Shown here one piece after another: positions 18,238-27,334 of a stretch of 64,000 nt of DNA; the first letter of the stretch is position 1, and every line of letters begins with the position of its first letter. Source of the DNA: Clostridiaceae bacterium BL-3 (lineage in GTDB: Bacteria; Bacillota; Clostridia; Clostridiales; Clostridiaceae). Location: the NCBI GenBank assembly GCA_902809985.1, contig CADDXC010000001.1, positions 3,038,001 through 3,102,000 of the forward strand, written 5' to 3'. The notes beneath the pieces were generated by a model, which was not told where the DNA came from, ran no database searches, and saw only the letters and a list, made by a program, of their open reading frames with translations. Position numbers and translations under genes: made by a program.

Positions 18238-19641
18238 CTATTTTTTAGTTATATCCCTAGCCACTACTACTCCAGTTACCGAGGCCTGCATAAGCCCTCT
18301 TGTAATTCCGGCACCATCTCCTATGGCATATAAATTTTTTATAGATGTTTCAAATTTGTCATTGGTTTCAAATTTGCTGGAATAAAATTTTACTTCTACA
18401 CCATAGAGCAGTGTGTTTTTACTGTAAAGTCCTGGTGCAACATTATTAAAAGCTTTTAATGCTTCAACTATAGATGTCAAATATCTCTGGGGTAATACAA
18501 AACTTAAATCCCCAGGAACTGCTGATTTTAAAGTTGGTATAGTAGTGGATTTCTTAAGTCTTGAATAATCTGTTCGCCTTCCATTTAACAGATCTCCCAG
18601 TCTTTGAACCATAATCCCTCCTCCCGTAAGCATGTTCCCAAGTTTCGCAATATATTTACCGTAGGTTATGGGTTGATTAAACGGTTCTGTAAAAGATGTA
18701 GAAACCAGCATAGCGAAATTAGTATTTTCTGTTCTGAGCTCTTTTTCCTCATAGCTGTGTCCATTTACTACAGCTATGGTACCATCATAATGTTCTTCCG
18801 ATACAACTCCTCCTGGATTCATGCAAAAAGTTCTAACTTTATTATCAAAAGTGTCTGAATAATATATAAGTTTTGCCTCATATAGATCTTTTGTAAGGTT
18901 ATCCATTATAGAGTTTGGAACTTCCACTCTTACTCCTATATCTACAGCATTGTTGGTGGTTTTTAATTTCAGTCTTTTGGACTGAACTGCAAACCACTCT
19001 GCACCGCCTCTACCTGGAGCCACTACTACATAATCTGCCAGAATATTTTTTTCTCCATCTTTATTTTTAATAGCTACCCCTATAACTTCACCATTCTCAA
19101 CCAATATATCCTTCACCGTGGTAAGCTCACTGAATTCTATATTTATATTATTTAAAAGATGATAATACATTTTTTTCAATACATCATAGGCTAATTCCGT
19201 TCCCAAATGTCTAACCGGACATTCTATAAGCCTTATATTATATTTGCTTGCTTCATATTTCACTTTATCTACTTTTTCATTATTTAATCCATATACAGTT
19301 TTATTGGCTCCAAATTTTAGATATATATCGTCACAATATTTTATTAATTTCTTACATTCATCTTCTGAAAAATACTCTAAAATCCTTCCTCCTACTTCTG
19401 GACTCAGTGAAAGCTTTCCATCAGAAAAAGCTCCTGCACCTGACCAGCCAGAAGTAATACCACATGGATTGCAATTCATACATTTTCCAGTCGTTCTCGC
19501 AGGGCATTTCCTGTTTTCTATATTTCGCCCTTTATCAATTATCAATACACTCATGTTCCTATTAAGTTTAGTAATTTCCAAAGCAGTAAATATTCCTGCA
19601 GGGCCAGCTCCAACTATTACAACATCATATTTTTCTTTCAA
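18238..19641 (-). CDS. FAD-dependent dehydrogenase (NAD(FAD)-utilizing family)
   Basis: A 467-residue flavoprotein. The N-terminal YDVVIVGAGPAGIFTALE is a Rossmann FAD site, followed by CPARTTGKCMNCNPCGITSG, a Cys-rich segment of this COG2509-type family. A central FCMNPGGVVSEEH and the C-terminal LYAIGDGAGITRGLMQAS also fit. I place the start at TTG 19639-19641, eight bases after AAGGAGG. The longer in-frame extension up to 19752 would read through that site and has no family similarity that I recognise. The reaction is unknown. It is 70 bp upstream of purA and could be co-transcribed. Confidence 0.82.
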   Translation of the reverse strand: MKEKYDVVIVGAGPAGIFTALEITKLNRNMSVLIIDKGRNIENRKCPARTTGKCMNCNPCGITSGWSGAGAFSDGKLSLSPEVGGRILEYFSEDECKKLIKYCDDIYLKFGANKTVYGLNNEKVDKVKYEASKYNIRLIECPVRHLGTELAYDVLKKMYYHLLNNINIEFSELTTVKDILVENGEVIGVAIKNKDGEKNILADYVVVAPGRGGAEWFAVQSKRLKLKTTNNAVDIGVRVEVPNSIMDNLTKDLYEAKLIYYSDTFDNKVRTFCMNPGGVVSEEHYDGTIAVVNGHSYEEKELRTENTNFAMLVSTSFTEPFNQPITYGKYIAKLGNMLTGGGIMVQRLGDLLNGRRTDYSRLKKSTTIPTLKSAVPGDLSFVLPQRYLTSIVEALKAFNNVAPGLYSKNTLLYGVEVKFYSSKFETNDKFETSIKNLYAIGDGAGITRGLMQASVTGVVVARDITKK

Positions 19642-19854
19642 GTAGCATCCCTCCTTCAACATGGTATCAAAATTAGACGCTCCAGTCAACAAAATATACG
19701 AATATTTTTCATGAATTTTGAATAAAAATTCGTAAATTTTCAAAGTATACACTTTTAGTTAAATAAAAATTACAACTTTACATTATAATTTTATTAACAA
19801 TTTTAGCTCTATTTCCATAATATATTATTGTAGTAAATTTTATGGAGGTATTTA

Positions 19855-20148
19855 ATGAACAACGACAATAAAGATATCAACGAGGAATCCATGGAAAATT
19901 ATGATTATACTAGAAATACTTACCCCTATTATTGCCCCCTTTACAATTGTCCCTATGCTCCGTCTGCAGCGGACCAATATGACGATGAAAGCATAGAAGA
20001 GCCAATTGATCTTGACTCAGCATACAGACAACACGGCCGAAGAAGGCGCAGGAGAAGGCGCAGACGTAGACGTCCATATTATCCTGGATTTGGTCCAGTG
20101 ATATTCCCAATCATATTTCCATTTGATTTTGACGATTGGGATTACTAA
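19855..20148 (+). CDS. Small acidic-basic protein with poly-Arg tract
   Basis: A 97-residue protein I cannot assign. The N-terminal half is acidic and Tyr/Pro/Cys-containing (TYPYYCPLYNCPYAPSA). A run of about twelve consecutive arginines follows, then a hydrophobic, Pro/Phe/Asp-rich tail (FPIIFPFDFDDWDY). There is no signal peptide or membrane segment. A GGAGG site lies 7-8 bases before the ATG, so it is probably translated. The layout resembles small clostridial spore-coat or nucleic-acid-binding proteins, but this is only an impression. It is followed by a strong terminator. Confidence 0.7.
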   Translation: MNNDNKDINEESMENYDYTRNTYPYYCPLYNCPYAPSAADQYDDESIEEPIDLDSAYRQHGRRRRRRRRRRRRPYYPGFGPVIFPIIFPFDFDDWDY

Positions 20149-20205
20149 ATAAAAGCTTATTTCATTTACATTATACTATCAACCCATATCATTTAAATAA
20201 ATAAA

Positions 20206-20243
20206 AGATGCTTTGAACTACCATAAACTAATTCAAAGCATCT
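20206..20243. terminator. Bidirectional terminator
   Basis: A 12-bp perfect stem AGATGCTTTGAA / TTCAAAGCATCT with a 14-base loop lies between convergent genes. The minus strand reads into TTTTATTTATT; the plus strand has a weaker TCTTGCTTTTAT. Confidence 0.85.
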
Positions 20244-20317
20244 CTTGCTTTTATACCCGTAGAAGTTAAAAAATATAAATTCACTATTATAATAGACAAA
20301 ACTTGGCACAAAAAAAT

Positions 20318-21298
20318 CTATACTAAATCTTTCAATTCAGGTACCATATTGGGTACAGTCTTTCCAAGTACTGCTTTTACTAAATTTTCCGCAGCAAGCA
20401 TTGCCATATCAAAACGAGTTTTCGCAGTAGCTGAACCAATATGAGGCAAAGTTATAACATTGGTCATTTTTAAAAGAGGATTTTCAGGATCTATTGGTTC
20501 TGTTTCATAAACATCCAGTCCTGCAGCAAGTATTTTATTGTTATTTAAAGCATCCACCAATGCCTTTTCATTAACCGTCTGCCCTCTAGAAGCGTTTATG
20601 AAAATCGCTGACTTCTTCATTAGATCAAATTCTTTATAATCAATTATATGATAGGTATTCTTATTATATGGAACCATTACTGAAATAAAATCAGACTTTT
20701 TAAGTAAATCATCAAGGCTTTCATATTGTACACCTAGTTCATTTTCAATATTTAACCTTCTATTTCTATTGTGGTATAAAACATTCATGTTAAAACCAAA
20801 CTTTGCCTTTCTGGCCACACATTCACCTATTCTACCCATTCCTATGATTCCCAAAGTGGCATGATTTATATCCACTCCAAAAAGATTGCTGTCAATATCT
20901 TTTTTCCATTTACCTTTTTTTACATAGGAATCCAATTCAGAGATTCTTCTAGCCGTAGACATAATAAGAGTCATTATAAGATCTGACACGGTTTCATTTA
21001 ATACAAAAGGTGTATTGGTTCCTATCACTTTCCTTTGTTTCATAGCATTTATTTCAAAATTATCATATCCGACAGAAATATCACTGACAACTTTAAGCCT
21101 AGGTGAATGTGCCAAAATTCTATCATTGATTTTAGTTCCTGAAGTTAAGAGGCCTTCAACATCCTTTAAATTTTTAATGAGTTCCCCTTCAGATATTTCT
21201 GAATCGGAATCCCATTTTTTATAGTCACAATATTTAGCAATAAACTCTTCCACCTCTTTAGGAACAGGCTTTGCTATAAATACTTTAGGCCTATCCAT
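20318..21298 (-). CDS. D-isomer-specific 2-hydroxyacid dehydrogenase
   Basis: A 326-residue NAD(P)-dependent oxidoreductase. It has the Rossmann motif LGIIGMGRIGECVARKAKFG and the catalytic triad region: Arg in NASRGQTVNEKALVDAL, Glu in DVYETEP and His in LPHIGSATAKTR. It resembles glyoxylate/hydroxypyruvate and 2-ketogluconate reductases. It is the last gene of a unit with a DapA-family aldolase (38 bp upstream) and an IclR regulator, a layout that suggests breakdown of a sugar acid or hydroxy amino acid via a 2-keto intermediate. The exact substrate is not readable from sequence. Confidence 0.87.
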   Translation of the reverse strand: MDRPKVFIAKPVPKEVEEFIAKYCDYKKWDSDSEISEGELIKNLKDVEGLLTSGTKINDRILAHSPRLKVVSDISVGYDNFEINAMKQRKVIGTNTPFVLNETVSDLIMTLIMSTARRISELDSYVKKGKWKKDIDSNLFGVDINHATLGIIGMGRIGECVARKAKFGFNMNVLYHNRNRRLNIENELGVQYESLDDLLKKSDFISVMVPYNKNTYHIIDYKEFDLMKKSAIFINASRGQTVNEKALVDALNNNKILAAGLDVYETEPIDPENPLLKMTNVITLPHIGSATAKTRFDMAMLAAENLVKAVLGKTVPNMVPELKDLV

Positions 21299-21336
21299 AA
21301 CTTACCTCCTTAATCTTTCAATATTTTTATCCCTTT

Positions 21337-22224
21337 TTATTTTATATTTATAAATTCCCTTATTTTATTTTTTATATTTTCATCTGCTTCGATACTGTAA
21401 TTTTTTAAAGATGTATTAATATTTATATTTAAACGCATACCTACTGCTTCTTTCAATGTTATCATAAATGGATCCATGAGATTATATATTCCCATCAATT
21501 TATTTATCTTGCCCTGACAGATCATCAATTTGTCAACATCCTTTTTCTGAAATGCTTTATAAGCATCAATAAATATTTTGGCATTTATATTTGTAAGTCC
21601 CCCTATAATCCCTGAACCCTGTGACAGTAAATTGGGTATCAGGTATTCTTCAAATCCTGAAAATATAGAAAAACCACTTTGGGAATTTTTGAATTTTTCA
21701 CTATATTTTCTTACATTGCTTATGGAATCAATGGTATCCTTTATACCAACAATGTTATCAAAATCAACGGCCAGTTTAAACACAAGATCAGGTGATAAAT
21801 TAGTCCCTGTTCTATCTGGAAAATTATATAACAATATAGGCAATTTTGTATTTCTGGCTGTTATAGAATAGTATTCATAGAGATGCTGATCATTTAAACT
21901 AAAATAATAAGGAGTTACAATCAAAACTGCATCCGCACCTATGCTCTCTGCAAACTTATTTAATTCCAGCACTTCTTCTATGTTATTGGAGCCTGTCCCA
22001 ACTATAAACTTAACTCTCCCTGCAATAACTTCACATACAAATTTCACATAATCTTTTCTCTGCTCAAGCGACATACTAAAAAATTCTCCCGTACTTCCAA
22101 GAGCTACAATACCATCAATGCCATTAGAAATTAACTTTTCAATTAAAATCCTAGTAGCTTCTTTATTAACACTTCCCTTATCATCAAAAATAGTGACCAT
22201 TGGTGTATAAATTCCTTTAAACAT
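21337..22224 (-). CDS. DapA/NanA-family aldolase or dehydratase
   Basis: A 295-residue class I (Schiff-base) TIM-barrel enzyme of the dihydrodipicolinate synthase family. Marks are GSTGEFFSMSLEQRK, YYFSLNDQHLYEYY, the conserved Tyr in LLYNFPDRTGTNLSPD and the Schiff-base Lys in NIVGIKDTIDS. The presence of an IclR regulator and a 2-hydroxyacid dehydrogenase, and no lysine-biosynthesis neighbours, points to a catabolic keto-deoxy sugar-acid aldolase or related enzyme rather than DapA itself. It has a good GAGGAGGAAG ribosome site. Confidence 0.83.
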   Translation of the reverse strand: MFKGIYTPMVTIFDDKGSVNKEATRILIEKLISNGIDGIVALGSTGEFFSMSLEQRKDYVKFVCEVIAGRVKFIVGTGSNNIEEVLELNKFAESIGADAVLIVTPYYFSLNDQHLYEYYSITARNTKLPILLYNFPDRTGTNLSPDLVFKLAVDFDNIVGIKDTIDSISNVRKYSEKFKNSQSGFSIFSGFEEYLIPNLLSQGSGIIGGLTNINAKIFIDAYKAFQKKDVDKLMICQGKINKLMGIYNLMDPFMITLKEAVGMRLNININTSLKNYSIEADENIKNKIREFINIK

Positions 22225-22290
22225 TAAAACTTCCTCCTCATTTTATCCTTAGAATTATTTTTATATATAATATGCTTTTAGCTTATTATC

Positions 22291-23058
22291 TCAAAATAAT
22301 TTTTCTCTTGTATATCCAAGTTTCTTTGAAATTTCTAAAGCTGCCTTTATTATAAAATTCTTGTTTTCTTCCACATTTTCATCATATTTTTTAACTTTCA
22401 ATTTTGAAGTAGATACTGCAGCTATAGCTTTTCCTACATTATTATATACCGGAACGCCTATGCAGAATATACCATCTTCATTTTCCTCATCAGATATGGA
22501 ATACCCTCTTTTTCTCGTTGCCTCTAAATCTTTTAGCAAGTCTTCAGGATTTACCAATGTACTTTTAGTCCTTGGTATCAATTTAACTTTGGATAGATAT
22601 TCACTAATTTCTGCTTCACTATAAGTAGCCAAAATAGCTTTCCCTAAACCTGTAGAATAGAGAGGCATGATTGATCCCAAATCAGCAGTTGTTCTCAATG
22701 CTTTTTTTGATTCTTTCTTATCTATATATACAAGCTCATTATTGTTTACTACTGCTAAAAATACAGTTTCCCCTATATTATCAGTTACCAATTTTAAGAT
22801 GGGATCTGCAATATTAATCAATTCGGTTTTATTTAAATATAGACTTCCAAGCTTAAATGCACCAATACCCAATTCATAGCTCTTCAACTTTTTATCCTTT
22901 ATCGAGAGAAAATCTCTTTCAACCAGTGCATTTACAATATTAAACACACTGGTTTTAGGTATATTCAGGCTTCTACTTAATTCAGCTATAGTAACAGGTT
23001 CTTCCCTTTCACCGATAAATTTTAAAATATCTAGGCCTCTTAAAATTGCCTTGTTCAA
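22291..23058 (-). CDS. IclR-family transcriptional regulator
   Basis: About 255 residues. An N-terminal winged helix-turn-helix (EPVTIAELSRSLNIPKTSVFNIVNAL) is followed by the IclR effector domain with VFLAVVNNNELVYIDK, MPLYSTGLGKAILA and GYSISDEENEDGIFCIGVPV. I prefer TTG at 23056-23058, eight bases after GAGG, over the GTG nine bases further up, which overlaps that site. It is 66 bp upstream of the DapA-family gene and most likely controls the downstream pair in response to their substrate. Confidence 0.85.
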   Translation of the reverse strand: MNKAILRGLDILKFIGEREEPVTIAELSRSLNIPKTSVFNIVNALVERDFLSIKDKKLKSYELGIGAFKLGSLYLNKTELINIADPILKLVTDNIGETVFLAVVNNNELVYIDKKESKKALRTTADLGSIMPLYSTGLGKAILATYSEAEISEYLSKVKLIPRTKSTLVNPEDLLKDLEATRKRGYSISDEENEDGIFCIGVPVYNNVGKAIAAVSTSKLKVKKYDENVEENKNFIIKAALEISKKLGYTREKLF

Positions 23059-23146
23059 ACAATTCACCTCACTATTCTATATATGAAACACTATTCCATA
23101 TTTTAAATACATTATAAATATTTACTATCCCAATGTCAATAATAAA

Positions 23147-23178
23147 ATCACGGCTATTATTTAAAAATTAGCCGTGAT
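23147..23178 (-). terminator. Terminator of the ugp operon
   Basis: A 10-bp perfect stem ATCACGGCTA / TAGCCGTGAT follows the stop codon of the ATPase gene on the minus strand, then reads TTTTATTATT. It separates the ugp operon from the IclR unit. Confidence 0.85.
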
Positions 23179-23204
23179 CTCAAATTTTAACTATGAAAAT
23201 CATA

Positions 23205-24308
23205 CTACAATACTGTTAATCGCGTGCCCATATCAAAAATATGAATTTTACTTGTATCCAAAGCCAATTTGACTTTATCTCCGGATTTAAAATTCACTAT
23301 GCCTTCTACCCTGGCTATAACATTGAATTCACCTTTAGATAAATATATATAGCTTTCCGCTCCCATAAGTTCCGTTAAGTCCACATTGAATTCCACCAGA
23401 CATTCATTTTCTGTGTTTTCTCCAGGTATTCTTATATTTTCAGGTCTTATTCCAATTATAATATTTTTACCCACATAACCCTTCTTTTCCAGAACATTTG
23501 ATATACTATCCTGCAGAATTATCTGTTCTCCTTCGAATAAAACTGCAAGTTTTCCATTTACATGATCCAATTTGGAATTTATGAAATTCATCTGCGGGCT
23601 TCCAATAAATCCTGCCACAAATACATTTTTAGGGTGATTGTATATCTCCTGCGGAGTATCCACCTGTTGTATAACCCCGTCCTTTATTACCACGATTCTT
23701 GTACCCAGTGTCATTGCCTCTGTCTGATCATGGGTTACATATATAAAGGTGGTCTGAAGCTTCTTATGAAGTTTTGATATTTCTGTCCTCATCTGAACTC
23801 TCAATTTGGCATCCAAATTTGACAAAGGTTCATCCATTAAAAATACTTTTGGATTTCTGACTATAGCTCTCCCCATAGCCACTCTCTGTCTTTGTCCACC
23901 TGATAATTCCTTAGGTTTTCTTTTAAGCAAATCATATATATCCAACGTTTTAGCAGCATCTTTTACTTTTTGATCTATTTGAAGTTTTTGTACTTTTCTC
24001 ATTTTAAGTCCAAAGGCCATATTATCATAAACAGTCATATGCGGGTACAATGCATAGTTCTGAAATACCATAGCAATATCCCTATCCTTAGGAGTCACTC
24101 CATTTACAAGCTGATTATCTATATAGAGCTCTCCACCGGTTATCTCCTCAAGCCCTGCAATCATTCTAAGAACAGTGGACTTTCCACAGCCTGAAGGTCC
24201 TACAAATACTATAAATTCTTTATCCTTTATTTCCAGATTAAAATCTTTAATGGTGTCAACATTACCTGAATAAGTTTTGCATATGTGCCGCAGGGATAAA
24301 TTCGCCAT
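23205..24308 (-). CDS. ugpC: Sugar/glycerol-3-phosphate ABC transporter ATPase
   Basis: A 367-residue ABC ATPase of the CUT1/MalK-UgpC group. Walker A is GPSGCGKSTVLRMIAG, then Q-loop MVFQNYALYPH, signature LSGGQRQRVAMGRAI, Walker B VFLMDEPLSNLDAKLR and H-loop VTHDQTEAMT. A C-terminal TOBE regulatory domain (IGIRPENIRI) is present. It energises the UgpA/UgpE membrane pair encoded upstream in the same operon. The glycerophosphodiesterase gene between them supports glycerol-3-phosphate or glycerophosphodiester uptake. Confidence 0.9.
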   Translation of the reverse strand: MANLSLRHICKTYSGNVDTIKDFNLEIKDKEFIVFVGPSGCGKSTVLRMIAGLEEITGGELYIDNQLVNGVTPKDRDIAMVFQNYALYPHMTVYDNMAFGLKMRKVQKLQIDQKVKDAAKTLDIYDLLKRKPKELSGGQRQRVAMGRAIVRNPKVFLMDEPLSNLDAKLRVQMRTEISKLHKKLQTTFIYVTHDQTEAMTLGTRIVVIKDGVIQQVDTPQEIYNHPKNVFVAGFIGSPQMNFINSKLDHVNGKLAVLFEGEQIILQDSISNVLEKKGYVGKNIIIGIRPENIRIPGENTENECLVEFNVDLTELMGAESYIYLSKGEFNVIARVEGIVNFKSGDKVKLALDTSKIHIFDMGTRLTVL

Positions 24309-24342
24309 CTTTACTATACTCCTTCCTTTTAGACATCATTTC

Positions 24343-25053
24343 CTAAATTAATTTTTTAAGCACATTAGGATAATTCGTTATTATACCATCTACTCCCAAA
24401 TGAATAAGCTTTTTCATATCACTTTCCTTATTTACAGTATAGGTATTTATAAGTATACCATTTTCCTTTATATCGCCAATTATATCCTTATCCATAATAA
24501 GGGAAAAGAGAGGATGGAGTGCATCAGCCCCTATCCTCCTTGCATATTCTCCCGGTTTATGAATGGGTAATCCATACAGCAGCCCTGTCTTAATACTGCT
24601 GTCATACTCTTTTACTTTCTGCATAGAATAATGATTGAAAGATGATATTATCACATTTTTTTCTAATCCATATTGATGAATCTTGTCTATTGTATATTTT
24701 TCTAAATCCTTATAATGTACAATATCATTTTTAAGTTCAAGATTTAGGAGAAGATTTTTATCCTTCATATAATCCAACAGCTCATCCAAACTTGGAATTC
24801 TTTCTCCATGTCCGGCATTGAACTTCATAAGCTCCCGACAAGTATAATCTTTTATGAACCCGGTTCCATCCGTAGTCCTGTCTATTGTCTCATCATGACA
24901 GAGAACTATTGCGCCGTCTTTTGTGATATGGAGGTCTGTCTCTATTCCATCCGCACCTGTTTCCACTGCTTTTCTAAAAGCCTGCATGGTGTTTTCAGGA
25001 TACATTCCGCTGAATCCTCTGTGTGCAATATTTAAAGTTTTGACCATTACCAC
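24343..25053 (-). CDS. ugpQ: Cytoplasmic glycerophosphodiester phosphodiesterase
   Basis: A 236-residue GDPD-family TIM barrel with catalytic motifs IAHRGFSGMYPENTMQAF (His, Arg, Glu) and GADGIETDLHITKDGAIVLCHDETIDRTT (Glu, Asp, His). It hydrolyses glycerophosphodiesters to glycerol-3-phosphate and an alcohol. No signal peptide is seen, so it acts inside the cell on imported substrate, as UgpQ does. The start may be the GTG at 25051-25053 or the ATG six bases later. It is embedded in the ugp transporter operon. Confidence 0.9.
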   Translation of the reverse strand: MVMVKTLNIAHRGFSGMYPENTMQAFRKAVETGADGIETDLHITKDGAIVLCHDETIDRTTDGTGFIKDYTCRELMKFNAGHGERIPSLDELLDYMKDKNLLLNLELKNDIVHYKDLEKYTIDKIHQYGLEKNVIISSFNHYSMQKVKEYDSSIKTGLLYGLPIHKPGEYARRIGADALHPLFSLIMDKDIIGDIKENGILINTYTVNKESDMKKLIHLGVDGIITNYPNVLKKLI

Positions 25054-25079
25054 TGTACTCTCCTTTTTCTCCTCATATA

Positions 25080-26429
25080 TTACTTGTTATTCTGATTATA
25101 TTTCTCTATAGCCGAATTTATGCTGTCTGTCGAATTCTTAACAGCCTCTTCCGGAGATTGTTTACCCTGAAGCATCTGCTCTATATTTGTCTCAACAGTC
25201 TGTCTTGCCTCCGGGAATACAGACATAAGTGCACCTTTAGCTGTGGAAGGAGAATTATGAAGTTGATCTATGGCTGTCTGGAACTGAGGTTTTTTCTTCA
25301 GATTATCCTTCATTGTCTGAACATCATAAGCTTTTTTGGTAACAGGGAAATATCCTGTCTGACTGGCCCAGTAAGCCTGCTCTTCCGGTGACACCATGTA
25401 CTTTATAAATTCCCAGGTTGCTTTTTCCTTGGCAGTGTCCTTGCTGTCAAGTGCCCACAATGAGGCTCCTCCTATTGATACACCGCCGTCCTTTATTCCA
25501 TCAAAAGATGGTAAAGCTGCAGTTCCTACTTCAAATCTTCCTCCTATGCCACTTAGTACAGCCGACAAATCTGCTGTAGATTCAATGTACATAGCTGTCT
25601 TGCCTGCTATAAATGCATTTTCCGTATCATCTTCATTTCTTCCAAAGTTAGCTGCATTACCGGATTTAACTAGTTTCTGCCATTCATCCAATACTTTTAC
25701 GCCTGCTCCATTTTTATCAAACTCCACAGCCGTTGGAGCTTTTTCTCTACCATTGCCATTATTTGCATAATTTTGTCCCTGCTTAACTATGAATTGTTCA
25801 AAGAACCATCCATATATGGCCATTGCATAACCATACTGAGTTACCTTCCCTGAAGCGTCCTTCTTAGTAAGCTTTGCCGCTGCACTTTCCAGTTCTGAAA
25901 ATGTCTTAGGAGGGTTTTCAGGATCCAGCCCTGCAGCTTTAAAAGCATTCTTGTTGTAGTAAAGTATTGGAGTTGATGAATTAAACGGCATAGAGTACAA
26001 TTTATTGTTCACAGTATAATATCCTGCTATGTTAGGTTCCAAGCTGGATATATCGTATTTTTCACTGTCTATGAAATCCTGCATGGGCTTTACCCATCCG
26101 CTGTCTATCATAAATCTGGTACCTATATCATAGGTCTGCATAACATCAGGCCCATTTTTTGCTCTCTCCGCACTCTTTAATTTATTTATAGCCTCATCGT
26201 ATTTCCCTTGAAATTGCGCATTGACTTTAATGTCTTTATGGGAACTGTTGAAATCATTGACCATTTTGGTAAGTGCCTGCCCGTTTTTACCTGACATGGA
26301 ATGCCAGAATGTAATCTGAACAGTTTTGCCGGATCCTGAGGATTGACCTGAATTGTTGCTTCCACATCCGGTAAAAATACCTCCTACCATCAACGAAGCT
26401 AATAATAAACTTATGAATTTCCTTTTCAT
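25080..26429 (-). CDS. ugpB: Glycerol-3-phosphate ABC transporter binding lipoprotein
   Basis: A 449-residue extracellular solute-binding protein family 1 member. It has a lipoprotein signal (KRKFISLLLASLMVGGIFTGCG, with lipobox FTGC), so it is tethered outside the membrane. The mature part carries VQITFWHSMSGKNG, MPFNSSTPILYYNKNAFKAAG and the C-terminal TGYFPVTKKAYD, all typical of UgpB. The start at ATG 26427-26429 has GAGGAG seven bases upstream. It delivers substrate to UgpAE. Confidence 0.9.
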   Translation of the reverse strand: MKRKFISLLLASLMVGGIFTGCGSNNSGQSSGSGKTVQITFWHSMSGKNGQALTKMVNDFNSSHKDIKVNAQFQGKYDEAINKLKSAERAKNGPDVMQTYDIGTRFMIDSGWVKPMQDFIDSEKYDISSLEPNIAGYYTVNNKLYSMPFNSSTPILYYNKNAFKAAGLDPENPPKTFSELESAAAKLTKKDASGKVTQYGYAMAIYGWFFEQFIVKQGQNYANNGNGREKAPTAVEFDKNGAGVKVLDEWQKLVKSGNAANFGRNEDDTENAFIAGKTAMYIESTADLSAVLSGIGGRFEVGTAALPSFDGIKDGGVSIGGASLWALDSKDTAKEKATWEFIKYMVSPEEQAYWASQTGYFPVTKKAYDVQTMKDNLKKKPQFQTAIDQLHNSPSTAKGALMSVFPEARQTVETNIEQMLQGKQSPEEAVKNSTDSINSAIEKYNQNNK

Positions 26430-26484
26430 TATTTTTCTCCTCTCAAAATTAATTATTGGCATATTTTTTATATGAATTTTACAA

Positions 26485-27314
26485 CTACCCCTTTACTGCA
26501 CCGGAAGTCATGCCTTCAATAAGCTGCTTCTGACCAAATATGAAAATTATAATTGAAGGTAAAAGCACCATTATAATACCTGCCATTATAAGTCCAAAAG
26601 ATTGGTTCTCAGAGAACTGCAGCATACTTATACCTATCTGAACAGTTCTTGTACTGTCCTTGCTGGTTACAAGCAGAGGCCATAGATATTGATTCCAGGT
26701 AACTAAAAAAGTATATACACCAAGAGATCCTACAATAGGCCTCGACATGGGAAAAACTATTCTGGTAAAAAATTTAAAATTGCTGCAGCCATCCATCTTT
26801 GCGGCTTCATAGAGTTCCCTCGGAAGAGTGAGATAATACTGTCTCATCATGAATATTCCCATGGCGGCGCTTAAATAGGGAACGATGAGAGCTTTATAGC
26901 TGTCCAGCCATCCAAAAGATCCTACCGTCAAATAATTTGATATCATAATGGATTCCGCCGGTATCATCATAGTGGCTATTACAATTACAAACAATACCTT
27001 AATACCTTTTTACCTTTAAAATCAAAAAATGAAAACGAAAAAGCTGCCAGACAAGAGGTGAAAATCTCACCTATAGTTACCCCCAGAGATACTACAAAAC
27101 TGTTGACTATAAATTTCATTATGGGAGCAGCATTCAAAGCATCTGTATAATTATTTAAATACAATTCCTTAGGTATCAATTTGGGCGGATAGGAAAATAT
27201 TTGCTCCGGCGGCATAAAACTAACGGCAAGGGCATATAAAATAGGCGCTATAGTTATAATACCGAATACTGTATTCACAATATAAAGAATTATTTTATTT
27301 ATATTTTTTTTCAT
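26485..27314 (-). pseudogene. ugpE: ugpE permease split by a one-base frameshift
   Basis: Two adjacent reading frames together make one CUT1 permease of about 275 residues. The first (27314 down to 26985) has the N-terminal membrane segment and ends at KGKKVLRYCL-stop. The second continues as LFVIVIATMMIPAES with the EAA loop YEAAKMDGCSNFKFFTRIVFPMSRP and remaining membrane helices. Adding one T in the sequence AAGGTATTGTTTG (about 26992-26998, minus strand) restores KVLRYLFVIVIATMM. The change is either a real inactivating deletion, a sequencing or assembly error, or (less likely) a recoding site. All other ugp genes look intact. Confidence 0.85.
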
Positions 27315-27334
27315 GTACCATTACCTCTCCACAT

